Part shown: positions 17,885 through 26,283 of the stretch, in pieces | Numbering within the stretch: the first letter of the stretch is position 1 | How the letters are laid out: each line of letters begins with the position of its first letter | NCBI RefSeq assembly: GCF_025195125.1 | Contig: NZ_JAMGSL010000004.1 | Coordinates: 1 to 64,000 of the forward strand | Reading direction: 5' to 3' | Origin: Streptomyces sp. Je 1-79 | GTDB lineage: Bacteria; Actinomycetota; Actinomycetes; Streptomycetales; Streptomycetaceae | DNA length: 64,000 nucleotides | Translations under genes and position numbers: made by a program | The notes under the pieces: model-generated | The model's database searches: none | What the model was told of the DNA's origin: nothing | The model's input: only the letters and a program-made list of their open reading frames with translations

Positions 17885-18652
17885 TCACAGGGCCGTGAGG
17901 ATCCGCGGGCCGTCGTCCGTGATCGCCACCGTGTGCTCCGCGTGGGCGGCGCGGGAGCCGTCGTTCGTCCGGATCGTCCAGCCGTCCCGCGCCGTGTGGT
18001 GGTCGTCCCCGCCGCCGCCGATCAGCATGGGCTCGATCGCGAGGACCATGCCGTGCCGCAGGGGCATGCCCCGGCCCGGGCGTCCCTCGTTGGGGACGCC
18101 CGGGTCCTCGTGCATCTTCCGGCCGATGCCGTGGCCGCCGAATCCGTCGGGGATGCCGTACCCGGCGCTCCGGCAGACCCGGCCGATCGCGTGCGCGATG
18201 TCGCCGATCCGGTTGCCGACGAGGGCCGCGCCGATGCCCGCCTCCAGCGCGGCGTACGCCGTCTCGACCAGCCGGGTGTCCTCGGGGCGCGCCCGGCCCA
18301 CCGTGAAGCTGATGGCGGAGTCGCCCGCCCAGCCTGCGAGGAGCGCCCCGCAGTCGACGGAGACCAGGTCCCCGTCCGCGAGGGGCTGGTCGCCCGGGAT
18401 GCCGTGCACGATCGCGTCGTTCACCGAGACGCAGACGACCGCGGGGAACGGCACCGGCGCCCAGTCGGGGCGGTAGCCCAGGAACGGCGACCCGGCCCCG
18501 GCAGCCGTGAGAACCTCCCGGGCCGCCTGGTCCAGCTCCTTCGCCGTGACCCCCGGCGCCGCCTTCTTCCGCGCGGCCGCCAGCGCCTCGGCCACCACCC
18601 GTCCCGCGTCGCGCATGGCACGCAGGGATGCATCAGTCTTGATCTCCACCAT
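17885..18652 (-). CDS. map: Type I methionine aminopeptidase
   Basis: 255 residues with all five metal ligands of the pita-bread fold: Asp in VSVDCGA, Asp in GDSAISF, His in GGHGIGRKMHEDP, Glu in AIEPM and Glu in AEHTV. It removes the initiator Met from nascent proteins. This is not the ribosomal-operon copy, so it is likely a second Map. The ATG at 18652 lies 7 nt downstream of a TATAGT -10 box, with no RBS visible, so the message is probably leaderless. It shares a 33-bp promoter region with a divergent HTH regulator, which probably controls it. Confidence 0.95.
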   Translation of the reverse strand: MVEIKTDASLRAMRDAGRVVAEALAAARKKAAPGVTAKELDQAAREVLTAAGAGSPFLGYRPDWAPVPFPAVVCVSVNDAIVHGIPGDQPLADGDLVSVDCGALLAGWAGDSAISFTVGRARPEDTRLVETAYAALEAGIGAALVGNRIGDIAHAIGRVCRSAGYGIPDGFGGHGIGRKMHEDPGVPNEGRPGRGMPLRHGMVLAIEPMLIGGGGDDHHTARDGWTIRTNDGSRAAHAEHTVAITDDGPRILTAL

Positions 18653-18685
18653 GCCAATTACTATACCGGTATTAGAGTGGTGTGC
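18653..18685. promoter_or_regulatory. Overlapping divergent leaderless promoters of map and the HTH regulator
   Basis: The 33-bp gap holds a perfect 10-bp palindrome ATACCGGTAT (18663-18672). On the - strand TATAGT (18665-18660) lies 7 nt before the map ATG. On the + strand TAGAGT (18673-18678) lies 7 nt before the regulator ATG. The mirror-image spacing predicts two leaderless transcripts starting at or next to the start codons, with the palindrome as the shared operator of the regulator. Confidence 0.6.
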
Positions 18686-18943
18686 ATGGTGCGCACCCCC
18701 CTGACCCCCGAAGAGCGCGAGCGCGGCGAGCGGCTCGGCCGCCTCCTGCGCGAGACGCGCGGAGACCGCTCGATGGTCGAGATCGCCGCGGCGGCCGGAC
18801 TCTCGGCCGAGACCCTCCGCAAGATCGAGACCGGACGGGCCCCGACCCCCGCCTTCTTCACCGTCGCGGCGCTGGCGGCGGTCCTCGGCCTCTCGATGGA
18901 CGAACTCGTCACGCGGTGCGCCCTCGCGCCCGCTCCCGTCTGA
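18686..18943 (+). CDS. XRE-type helix-turn-helix regulator
   Basis: 85 residues. The single HTH domain covers nearly the whole protein: LGRLLRETRGDRSMVEIAAA then AGLSAETLRKIETGRAPTP is a standard Cro/C1 recognition unit, followed by a short helical tail (VAALAAVLGLSMDELV). No effector domain is present, so it presumably senses through dimerisation or is a simple autorepressor. It is divergent from map with a shared palindrome, so map is its most likely target besides itself. Confidence 0.88.
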   Translation: MVRTPLTPEERERGERLGRLLRETRGDRSMVEIAAAAGLSAETLRKIETGRAPTPAFFTVAALAAVLGLSMDELVTRCALAPAPV

Positions 18944-19002
18944 CGTCGCCCGTCCGGCGGCCGTGCGTTCCTCGGGTGGGGCGCGCGGTTAGGCTCGGCC
19001 GC

Positions 19003-19383
19003 ATGATTCCCGAGGAGCTGCGGCGTGGCCGCTACGTCAGTCTGACCACGTTCCGCCGTGACGGCACCGGAGTGGCGACCCCCGTCTGGTACGCGGTCGA
19101 GGGCGACGAGCTGTACGCCTGGACCCGCAGCGACTCCTGGAAGGTCAAGCGGCTGCGCAACGACCCGCGGACCGTCGTCGCCGTCTGTGACCTGCGCGGG
19201 AACGTGGAGGAGGGCGCGGTGCGCCTGGAGGGCACGGGCCGCCTCCTGGAGGGCGAGGAGCTGCGACGCGTGCGGAAGCTGCTCTCGCGCAAGTACACCT
19301 GGCAGTTCTGGCTCGTCGACTGGCCGGCCATGGTCGCCCGGCTGGGCAAGCGGCCGCACACCGGAATAGCCGTCAGTTTCTGA
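19003..19383 (+). CDS. PPOX-class F420/flavin-dependent oxidoreductase
   Basis: 126 residues, the usual size of the single-domain split-barrel flavin/F420-binding family. Typical features: YVSLTTFRRDG at the start, ATPVWYAVEGDELYAWT forming the cofactor-binding strand pair, and SWKVKRLRNDPR, which contacts the phosphate or F420 tail. TIGR03666-like members bind F420 and may reduce activated double bonds; the substrate is not known. It stands alone between the HTH regulator and a large hypothetical. Confidence 0.85.
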   Translation: MIPEELRRGRYVSLTTFRRDGTGVATPVWYAVEGDELYAWTRSDSWKVKRLRNDPRTVVAVCDLRGNVEEGAVRLEGTGRLLEGEELRRVRKLLSRKYTWQFWLVDWPAMVARLGKRPHTGIAVSF

Positions 19384-19504
19384 CCCGTTCGCCGAGCGCC
19401 TCGCCGCCGTACGAAAACTTTCCGTAGCCGTCCCGTAACACGACTGGGGTCGAATACCTCGGGACCGGAAGATCCGAGTCGAGTACGCGGGCGGTGCGGG
19501 CGAT

Positions 19505-20914
19505 ATGACGGTGTATCAACTCCCGGCGGAGGTGGGCGCGTTCGCACGCCACCTCAGAGCCATGGCGGCGCGGCTCGTGCCGGGGGAGGGCTGGTACGGC
19601 GTCTTCGCGAGCCGTGACCCGGAGGGGCTGCGGGCCTGCTTCGACGGTACGGAGATCCTGCCCTGGGACGTCGTCGAGTCGCTGCTCCAGGACCTCGGTG
19701 AGCCGCCCCTCGGGCCCGGGGCCGTCAGGGCCAGGGCCCTGCACGGCGCGGCGGCCGCGGCCCACGACCGGCGGCCGGGCGGGGCGCGGGCGCTCGGTGA
19801 GCGTCTGGAGGCGATGGAGCGCGAGCGGCGGTACGCCGAGGGCCGCGCCCAGGAGCTCGGTGCCCTGCTGCGGCAGGCCCCGGGCGGGCCGGACGCCGAG
19901 CGGATCGGTGGTGAGCTGGCCTGGGTCCAGGACGACCACGCGCGAGCGACGGCCCGGATCGCCGAACTCACGACACGTCTCGCCGCGCTCACGGACGGGC
20001 GGGAACCGGCCCCGACCCACGCTCCCAGATCCACCGCCGGCCCCGGATCCGCCACCACCGGCCCCGGATCCGCTGCCGGCCCCGGTCCGGCCCCCGCCCA
20101 CCCGCCGCGGCTCACCCCGGATCCGGCGCCCGAACCGGCCGCGCCGAGGCCCGATCAGGCCGCGCCGAAGCCCGCCCCCGCGGTCCGGCGGAAGCCGCGT
20201 GGGGCCCGGTATGCCTGGCTCGACGAGAGTGAAGCGGCGGAGGAGGCCCAGCAGGTCGTACCGGCGCCCCTGTCCGTGCCCGAGCTGCCGGTGGCCGGGG
20301 CGGCTCCGCGAGGGGCCCGGTTCGGCGGAGTCGAGACGGAGCCTGCCCCCGCGCCCCGTACGCCCCCACGCGAGGTCGCCGCGGACGCGGCCCGCGCGGC
20401 CGGGAACGCGGTCTACGCGCTCCAGCGGCTGCGCTCCCAGGGGCGCAGCGGCGAGGCGCACGCGCTGCTCTGCGAGGCCGTCGCCGGCCCTCCCGCCTGG
20501 CTCCCGGCGCTCGCCGCGGAGCTGCACCGGGTCGGCCTCGGCGCCGACTGGGCCACCCTCCTGTGGGAGGCGGCCCTGCTGCCGCCCGGTCACCTCGCCG
20601 CCGTCGCCGGGGCGCTCGCCGACGCGGGCCGCCCCGAGGACTGCGAGCGGCTGCTGCGGCAGGGGGTCGCCCGGCCGGCCGACGAACTGGCGGGGGCGTG
20701 CGCCGCGCTGCACGCAGAGGGGCACCACCGCGAGGCCCACGCCCTGCTCACGGCCTTCCTCCAGGCCCGTACCCCCGAAGACGCGGCCCACCTCGCCGCC
20801 GCCGACCCGCACGTCCTGGTCCCCCAACTCCGCACCGCCGCCCGCGCGCTCTCCCCGGCCCTCGAACGCGACCTGCTGCACGCCCTGCGCGTGGCGGGCC
20901 TGGCGGGCGCCTGA
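19505..20914 (+). CDS. Large protein of unknown function: coiled coil, Pro-rich linker, helical repeat domain
   Basis: 469 residues in three parts. Residues 1-~85 form a compact domain with several Trp residues (GEGWYGVFASRDPEG, ILPWDVVESLLQDLG). About 85-165 is a charged helical coiled coil (ERLEAMERERRYAEGRAQEL, then WVQDDHARATARIAELTTRL). About 165-285 is a Pro/Ala/Gly-rich linker with short GPGSA repeats. The last 175 residues are Ala/Leu-rich helix pairs resembling TPR/PPR-like repeats (LQRLRSQGRSGEAHALLCEA…, ADAGRPEDCERLLRQG…, LHAEGHHREAHALLTAF). No catalytic motif is seen; a scaffolding or regulatory role is a guess. GC skew and codon use look native. Confidence 0.75.
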   Translation: MTVYQLPAEVGAFARHLRAMAARLVPGEGWYGVFASRDPEGLRACFDGTEILPWDVVESLLQDLGEPPLGPGAVRARALHGAAAAAHDRRPGGARALGERLEAMERERRYAEGRAQELGALLRQAPGGPDAERIGGELAWVQDDHARATARIAELTTRLAALTDGREPAPTHAPRSTAGPGSATTGPGSAAGPGPAPAHPPRLTPDPAPEPAAPRPDQAAPKPAPAVRRKPRGARYAWLDESEAAEEAQQVVPAPLSVPELPVAGAAPRGARFGGVETEPAPAPRTPPREVAADAARAAGNAVYALQRLRSQGRSGEAHALLCEAVAGPPAWLPALAAELHRVGLGADWATLLWEAALLPPGHLAAVAGALADAGRPEDCERLLRQGVARPADELAGACAALHAEGHHREAHALLTAFLQARTPEDAAHLAAADPHVLVPQLRTAARALSPALERDLLHALRVAGLAGA

Positions 20915-21138
20915 CCCAGGCCCCGCCCCGGCCTCGCCCGGCCCCGTACGACCCGCCTCGTCCCCTTCGCCGGCGCCCTTCCCGCGTGCGGCACCGACCC
21001 GTACGACACCGCCCGTACGGGAACCCGATCGTGTCGGTGCGTGTCCGACATGGACCACTCGGGTATGAAACATGATCGACTCCGGCGGTTCACGGCGGTG
21101 GTCTTGCTCCGCGGTGTGACGGGGCTTACGTTCTCCTC

Positions 21139-21163
21139 CTACGCACCGTGTCTACGTGCGTAG
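21139..21163. promoter_or_regulatory. Inverted repeat upstream of the pyrimidine-catabolism operon
   Basis: Perfect 8-bp arms CTACGCAC / GTGCGTAG with a 9-nt spacer that itself ends TCTAC. It sits 34 bp before the first start codon of the operon, where a repressor operator would be expected. No adjacent regulator gene reads into it. Confidence 0.5.
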
Positions 21164-21196
21164 AGGCTCTCTGACGCCGTGCCGAAGGAGCAGCTC

Positions 21197-22039
21197 ATGA
21201 CCGACGTCGTACGCGCCGCGCTCGTCCAGGCGACCTGGACCGGCGACACCGAATCCATGATCGCCAAGCATGAGGAGCACGCCCGCGAGGCGGCCCGCCA
21301 GGGCGCCAAGGTCATCGGGTTCCAGGAGGTCTTCAACGCCCCCTACTTCTGCCAGGTGCAGGATTCCGAGCACTACCGCTGGGCCGAGCCCGTCCCGGAC
21401 GGGCCGACCGTCACCCGCATGCGGGAGCTGGCCCGCGAGACGGGCATGGTGATCGTCGTCCCCGTCTTCGAGGTCGAGGGCGCCGGCTTCTACTACAACA
21501 CCGCGGCGGTCATCGACGCCGACGGCAGCTACCTCGGCAAGTACCGCAAGCACCACATCCCTCAGGTGAAGGGCTTCTGGGAGAAGTTCTACTTCCGCCC
21601 GGGCAACGTCGGCTGGCCGGTCTTCGACACCGCCGTCGGCAAGGTCGGCGTCTACATCTGCTACGACCGGCACTTCCCCGAGGGCTGGCGCCAACTCGGA
21701 CTCAACGGAGCCCAGTTGGTCTACAACCCGTCGGCCACCCACCGAGGCCTCTCCTCCTACCTCTGGCAGCTGGAACAGCCCGCGGCCGCCGTCGCCAACG
21801 AGTACTTCGTCGCCGCCATCAACCGCGTCGGCATCGAGGAGTACGGCGACAACGACTTCTACGGCACCAGCTACTTCGTCGACCCGCGCGGGCAGTTCGT
21901 CGGCGAGGTCGCCTCCGACAAGGCCGAGGAGCTCATCGTCCGCGACCTCGACTTCCGCCTCATCGACGAGGTGCGGCAGCAGTGGGCGTTCTACCGCGAC
22001 CGGCGCCCCGACGCCTACGACGGGCTGGTGCAGCCGTGA
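21197..22039 (+). CDS. Nitrilase-superfamily amidohydrolase, probable beta-ureidopropionase
   Basis: 280 residues from ATG 21197, which has GAAGGAG at the right distance (an upstream GTG at 21179 would put the RBS inside the gene). The catalytic triad is Glu44 (GFQEVF), Lys118 (KYRKHHIP) and Cys155 (YICYDRHFPE). HIPQVKGFWEKFYFRPG is characteristic of N-carbamoyl-beta-alanine amidohydrolases of the Nit branch. It would release beta-alanine or 3-aminoisobutyrate, CO2 and ammonia from the ring-opened pyrimidine. The next gene starts at GTGA over its stop, so the four genes to 25778 form an operon. Confidence 0.93.
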   Translation: MTDVVRAALVQATWTGDTESMIAKHEEHAREAARQGAKVIGFQEVFNAPYFCQVQDSEHYRWAEPVPDGPTVTRMRELARETGMVIVVPVFEVEGAGFYYNTAAVIDADGSYLGKYRKHHIPQVKGFWEKFYFRPGNVGWPVFDTAVGKVGVYICYDRHFPEGWRQLGLNGAQLVYNPSATHRGLSSYLWQLEQPAAAVANEYFVAAINRVGIEEYGDNDFYGTSYFVDPRGQFVGEVASDKAEELIVRDLDFRLIDEVRQQWAFYRDRRPDAYDGLVQP

Positions 22040-23316
22040 ACGACCTGTACGACCGCCATCGCGCCGTGATCCCCGACTGGGTCGCGCTCTACTACCGGAA
22101 CCCGATCGAGATCACCCACGGCGAGGGCCGTCACGTCTGGGACGCCGACGGCAACCGGTACCTGGACTTCTTCGGCGGCATCCTCACCACCATGACCGCC
22201 CACGCCGTGCCCGAGGTCACCAAGGCCGTCGCCGAGCAGGCCGGACGGATCATCCACTCCTCCACGCTCTACCTCAACCGTCCCATGGTGGAGCTGGCCG
22301 AGCGGATCGCCACCCTCTCCGGCATCCCCGACGCCCGCGTCTTCTTCACCACCTCCGGCACCGAGGCCAACGACACGGCCCTGCTGCTCGCCACCGCGTA
22401 CCGCCGCTCCAACCAGATCCTGGCGATGCGCAACAGCTACCACGGACGCTCCTTCTCCACCGTCGGCATCACCGGCAACCGCGCCTGGTCCCCGACGAGC
22501 CTCTCCCCGCTCCAGACCCTGTACGTGCACGGCGGCGTCCGCACCCGCGGCCCCTACGCCCAGTACAGCGACGAGCGGTTCGTCGACGCCTGCGTCGCCG
22601 ACCTCGAGGACCTCCTCGGTCACACCCGGGACGTCGCCGCGCTGATCGCCGAACCCATCCAGGGCGTCGGCGGCTTCACCTCCCCGCCCGACGGGCTGTA
22701 CGCCGCCTTCCGCCGCGTCCTCGACCGGCACGGCATCCTCTGGATCTCCGACGAGGTCCAGACCGGCTGGGGCCGCACCGGCGAGCACTTCTGGGGCTGG
22801 CAGGCGCACGGCCAGGCGGGCCCGCCGGACATCCTCACCTTCGCCAAGGGCATCGGCAACGGCATGTCGGTCGGCGGAGTCGTCGCCCGCGCCGAGATCA
22901 TGAACTGCATCGACGCCAACTCCATCTCCACGTTCGGCGGCTCGCCGGTCACCATGGCGGCGGGCATCGCCAACCTCGCGTACCTCCTCGAACACGACCT
23001 CCAGGGCAACGCCCGGCGTGTCGGCGGCCTGCTGATCGAGCGGCTGCGGGCCGTCGGCGCCGGTGTCGAGGCCGTACGGGAGGTCCGCGGGCGCGGCCTG
23101 ATGATCGGCATCGAGCTCACCCGGCCCGGCACCGACGAGGCCGACCCGGCGGCGGCCGCGGCCGTCCTGGAGGCCGCCCGCGAGAACGGGCTGCTCATCG
23201 GCAAGGGCGGCGGGCACAACACCAGCTCGCTGCGGATCGCCCCGCCGCTCTCCCTCACCGTCGCCGAGGCCGAGGAGGGTGCCGCCATCCTCGAACAGGC
23301 CCTCCGTTCCCTGTAG
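22036..23316 (+). CDS. Class III aminotransferase (beta-alanine / 3-aminoisobutyrate transaminase-like)
   Basis: 426 residues from GTG 22036 overlapping the preceding stop. Fold-type I PLP enzyme: SGTEAND at the cofactor phosphate, NSYHGRSF, ISDEVQTGWGRTGEHFW with the ring-contacting Asp, and Schiff-base Lys271 in TFAKGIGNG. These are the AGXT2/omega-transaminase signatures. Next to beta-ureidopropionase and dihydropyrimidinase its job is most likely to transfer the amino group of beta-alanine or 3-aminoisobutyrate to pyruvate or 2-oxoglutarate, giving (methyl)malonate semialdehyde. Confidence 0.92.
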   Translation: MNDLYDRHRAVIPDWVALYYRNPIEITHGEGRHVWDADGNRYLDFFGGILTTMTAHAVPEVTKAVAEQAGRIIHSSTLYLNRPMVELAERIATLSGIPDARVFFTTSGTEANDTALLLATAYRRSNQILAMRNSYHGRSFSTVGITGNRAWSPTSLSPLQTLYVHGGVRTRGPYAQYSDERFVDACVADLEDLLGHTRDVAALIAEPIQGVGGFTSPPDGLYAAFRRVLDRHGILWISDEVQTGWGRTGEHFWGWQAHGQAGPPDILTFAKGIGNGMSVGGVVARAEIMNCIDANSISTFGGSPVTMAAGIANLAYLLEHDLQGNARRVGGLLIERLRAVGAGVEAVREVRGRGLMIGIELTRPGTDEADPAAAAAVLEAARENGLLIGKGGGHNTSSLRIAPPLSLTVAEAEEGAAILEQALRSL

Positions 23317-23347
23317 TCCACCGCATTCAGCCAGGGGGACACCACCC

Positions 23348-24751
23348 GTGAGCACCCGTACCCTCATCCGCGGCGGCCTCGTCGTCACCGCCGCCGACGA
23401 GATCCACGCAGACGTCCTGATCGAGGACGGCCGGATCGCCGCGCTCGCCGCGCACGGCTCCGGCGCGGCCGCCGGCTGGACCGCCGACCGCACCATCGAC
23501 GCGACCGACCGCTACGTCATCCCGGGCGGCGTCGACGCGCACACCCACATGGAGCTGCCCTTCGGCGGCACCTCCGCCTCCGACACCTTCGAGACCGGCA
23601 CCCGGGCCGCCGCCTGGGGCGGCACCACCACCATCGTCGACTTCGCCGTACAGAGCGTCGGCCGCTCCCTGCGTGAGGGGCTCGATGCCTGGTACGCCAA
23701 GGCCGACGGCCAGTGCGCGATCGACTACGGCTTCCACATGATCATGTCGGACGTGAACGAGTCGACGCTCAAGGAGATGGACCGGCTCGTCCAGGAGGGC
23801 GTGAGCTCGTTCAAGCTGTTCATGGCCTATCCGGGGGTCTTCTACTCGGACGACGGCCAGATCCTGCGGGCGATGCAGCGGGCCGCCCACGACGGCGGAC
23901 TGATCATGATGCACGCCGAGAACGGCATCGCGATCGACGTGCTCGTGGAGCAGGCGCTCGCCCGGGGCGAGAGCGACCCCCGCTACCACGGCGAGGTCCG
24001 CAAGGTCCTCCTGGAGGCCGAGGCCACCCACCGGGCCATCCAGCTCGCCCGGGTCGCCGGGGCGCCGCTCTACGTCGTCCACGTCTCGGCGGACGAGGCG
24101 GTACGGGAGCTGGCGGCGGCGCGCGACATGGGGCTCCCCGTCTTCGGCGAGACCTGCCCCCAGTACCTCTTCCTGTCCACCGACAACCTCGCCGAGCCGG
24201 ACTTCGAGGGCGCGAAGTACGTCTGCTCGACCCCGCTGAGGCCGAAGGAGCACCAGGAGGCGCTCTGGCGCGGGCTGCGCACCAACGACCTCCAGGTGGT
24301 CTCCACCGACCACTGCCCCTTCTGCTTCACCGGACAGAAGGAGCTGGGCCGGGGCGACTTCTCCAAGATCCCCAACGGGCTGCCGGGCGTGGAGAACCGG
24401 ATGGACCTGCTCCACCAGGCCGTCGTGGACGGGCACATCAGCCGCCGCCGCTGGATCGAGATCGCCTGCGCCACCCCGGCCAGGATGTTCGGCCTCTACC
24501 CGCAGAAGGGCACGATCGCCCCGGGGGCCGACGCCGACGTCGTGATCTACGACCCGCACACCGTCCAGACCCTGTCGGTGGAGACCCACCACATGAACGT
24601 CGACTACTCCGCGTACGAGGGGAAGACGGTCACCGGCCAGGTCGAGACCGTCCTCTCGCGCGGCGAAGTCGTCATCGACCAGCGGAAGTTCACCGGCCGC
24701 GCCGGGCACGGCGCCTTCACCCCGCGATCCACCTGTCAGTACCTGAACTAG
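23348..24751 (+). CDS. hydA: Dihydropyrimidinase
   Basis: 467 residues from GTG after an AGGGGGA box. Cyclic amidohydrolase with a binuclear zinc site: His65 and His67 (DAHTHME), carbamylated Lys156 (SSFKLFMAYP), His189 (MMHAENG), the later His in VVHVSAD, and Asp in STDHCPF. It opens dihydrouracil, dihydrothymine or hydantoins to N-carbamoyl amino acids, which the first gene of the operon then hydrolyses. The 3' end carries a duplicated 12-bp CAGTACCTGAAC (24737-24748 and 24753-24764) straddling the stop codon. Confidence 0.95.
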   Translation: MSTRTLIRGGLVVTAADEIHADVLIEDGRIAALAAHGSGAAAGWTADRTIDATDRYVIPGGVDAHTHMELPFGGTSASDTFETGTRAAAWGGTTTIVDFAVQSVGRSLREGLDAWYAKADGQCAIDYGFHMIMSDVNESTLKEMDRLVQEGVSSFKLFMAYPGVFYSDDGQILRAMQRAAHDGGLIMMHAENGIAIDVLVEQALARGESDPRYHGEVRKVLLEAEATHRAIQLARVAGAPLYVVHVSADEAVRELAAARDMGLPVFGETCPQYLFLSTDNLAEPDFEGAKYVCSTPLRPKEHQEALWRGLRTNDLQVVSTDHCPFCFTGQKELGRGDFSKIPNGLPGVENRMDLLHQAVVDGHISRRRWIEIACATPARMFGLYPQKGTIAPGADADVVIYDPHTVQTLSVETHHMNVDYSAYEGKTVTGQVETVLSRGEVVIDQRKFTGRAGHGAFTPRSTCQYLN

Positions 24752-24776
24752 CCAGTACCTGAACGAGGAGAACGAC

Positions 24777-25778
24777 GTGGACTTCGGACTCGTCCTGCAG
24801 ACCGACCCGCCCGCCTCCGAGGTCGTCGGGCTGATGCGCCGGGCGGAGCGCAACGGCTTCCGCTACGGCTGGACCTTCGACTCCGCCGTGCTCTGGCAGG
24901 AGCCCTTCGTCATCTACAGCCGCATCCTCGAACACACGACGAAGCTGCACGTCGGTCCCATGGTGACCAACCCGGGCACGCGGACCTGGGAGGTCACCGC
25001 CTCCACCTTCGCGACCCTCAACGAGATGTACGGCAACCGGACGGTGTGCGGCATCGGCCGCGGCGACTCGGCGATGCGCGTGGCGGGCCGCAAGCCCAAC
25101 ACGCTGGCCCGGCTCGGCGAGGCCATCGACGTCATCCGTGACCTCGCCGAGGGCCGCGAGGCGGTGGTGGACGGCAACCCGATCCGGATCCCGTGGGTGG
25201 CGGGCGGCAAGCTGCCGGTCTGGATGGCGGCGTACGGGCCGAGGGCGCTGGCCCTCGCCGGGCAGAAGGCCGACGGGTTCATCCTCCAGCTCGCGGATCC
25301 GTTCCTCACCGAGTGGATGGTCAAGGCGGTCCGCCAGGCCGCCACGGACGCCGGCCGCGACCCCGACGCGCTCACGATCTGCGTCGCCGCACCCGCCTAC
25401 GTCGGGGACGACCTGGCGCACGCCCGTGAGCAGTGCAGGTGGTTCGGCGGCATGGTCGGCAACCATGTCGCGGACCTGGTGGCGAAGTACGGGGAGCACT
25501 CCGACATGGTCCCCGCGGAACTCACCGCGTACATCAAGGACCGGCACGGCTACGACTACAGCCACCACGGCCGCGCGGACAACCCGTCCACGAACTTCGT
25601 CCCCGACGAGATCGTCGACCGCTTCTGCCTCCTCGGCCCGGCCGAGGCGCATATCGAGAAGCTGCGGCGCCTGCGGGAGCTCGGTGTCGACCAGTTCGCC
25701 GTCTACGCGATGCACGACGCCAGGGAGGCGACCATCGACGCCTACGGCTCCGACGTCATCCCGGCGATGAGCGCCTGA
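24777..25778 (+). CDS. LLM-class oxidoreductase (F420/FMN-dependent, TIGR03842-like)
   Basis: 333 residues from GTG with GAGGAG upstream. Bacterial-luciferase-like TIM barrel: DFGLVLQTDPPASEVVGLM at the start, then GRGDSAMRVAG and GGKLPVWMAAYGPRALALAG, the cofactor phosphate region. I recall a subfamily (TIGR03842) that co-occurs with dihydropyrimidinase. No NADPH-dependent dihydropyrimidine dehydrogenase is found in the operon, so this enzyme could reduce or oxidise a pyrimidine-ring intermediate or a downstream semialdehyde; that is inference. Confidence 0.9.
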   Translation: MDFGLVLQTDPPASEVVGLMRRAERNGFRYGWTFDSAVLWQEPFVIYSRILEHTTKLHVGPMVTNPGTRTWEVTASTFATLNEMYGNRTVCGIGRGDSAMRVAGRKPNTLARLGEAIDVIRDLAEGREAVVDGNPIRIPWVAGGKLPVWMAAYGPRALALAGQKADGFILQLADPFLTEWMVKAVRQAATDAGRDPDALTICVAAPAYVGDDLAHAREQCRWFGGMVGNHVADLVAKYGEHSDMVPAELTAYIKDRHGYDYSHHGRADNPSTNFVPDEIVDRFCLLGPAEAHIEKLRRLRELGVDQFAVYAMHDAREATIDAYGSDVIPAMSA

Positions 25779-25804
25779 CCGCGGCGGCGCTCGGTGCCAC
25801 CGGT

Positions 25805-26185
25805 TCAGGCGGCGCCTCGGTCGCGGGCCGCGGAGTGCGGGGCGCAGTGGAGCCGGGTGATCCAGAGCGCTCCGGCTTCGAGCTGGTTCAGGTCGAGGCC
25901 GGTCTCCCGGCTGAGGTCGGCCATGCTGATGCCGTAGTGGTGCTGCGCCATGGTGCGGGTGATCTTCGCGAACCACAGCTCCGCCTCGTGGTACGGGCGG
26001 CCCCGTAGCTGGTCCTCGAGGAGCGTGAGGTGCTCGGTGCTGCAGGCGTGCAAGGGGCGACGGCCGTCGTGGCGAGCGTCCTGGGGGTCCAGGTAGGAGG
26101 AATCGGGTGCGCGGCCCGTGTGCGGACGCGAGCCGGTCGGGCATCCGCATACCCCGCACGGGGTGTGGCGGTCGTGGGAGGTCAT
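25805..26185 (-). CDS. Small Cys/His-rich protein of unknown function
   Basis: 126 residues. The N-terminus MTSHDRHTPCGVCGCPTGSR has three Cys within five residues, and a further HACS lies about 50 residues on, a likely zinc or Fe-S site. The C-terminal half has an HTH-like stretch (GISMADLSRETGLDLNQLEA), so it may be a DNA-binding protein with a metal-binding head. I do not recognise the family. It is divergent from the winged-helix gene at 26356 and the two share an operator-rich intergenic region. Confidence 0.6.
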   Translation of the reverse strand: MTSHDRHTPCGVCGCPTGSRPHTGRAPDSSYLDPQDARHDGRRPLHACSTEHLTLLEDQLRGRPYHEAELWFAKITRTMAQHHYGISMADLSRETGLDLNQLEAGALWITRLHCAPHSAARDRGAA

Positions 26186-26283
26186 CGTGCACCCCCAGCA
26201 TGATGAGCGAGGCGGCGGCTGCCGCTCGGGGCCGGTCGATTCCGTTGGGGCGCTCCCACCGTCATGGTGCGCCGCGTTCGAAC

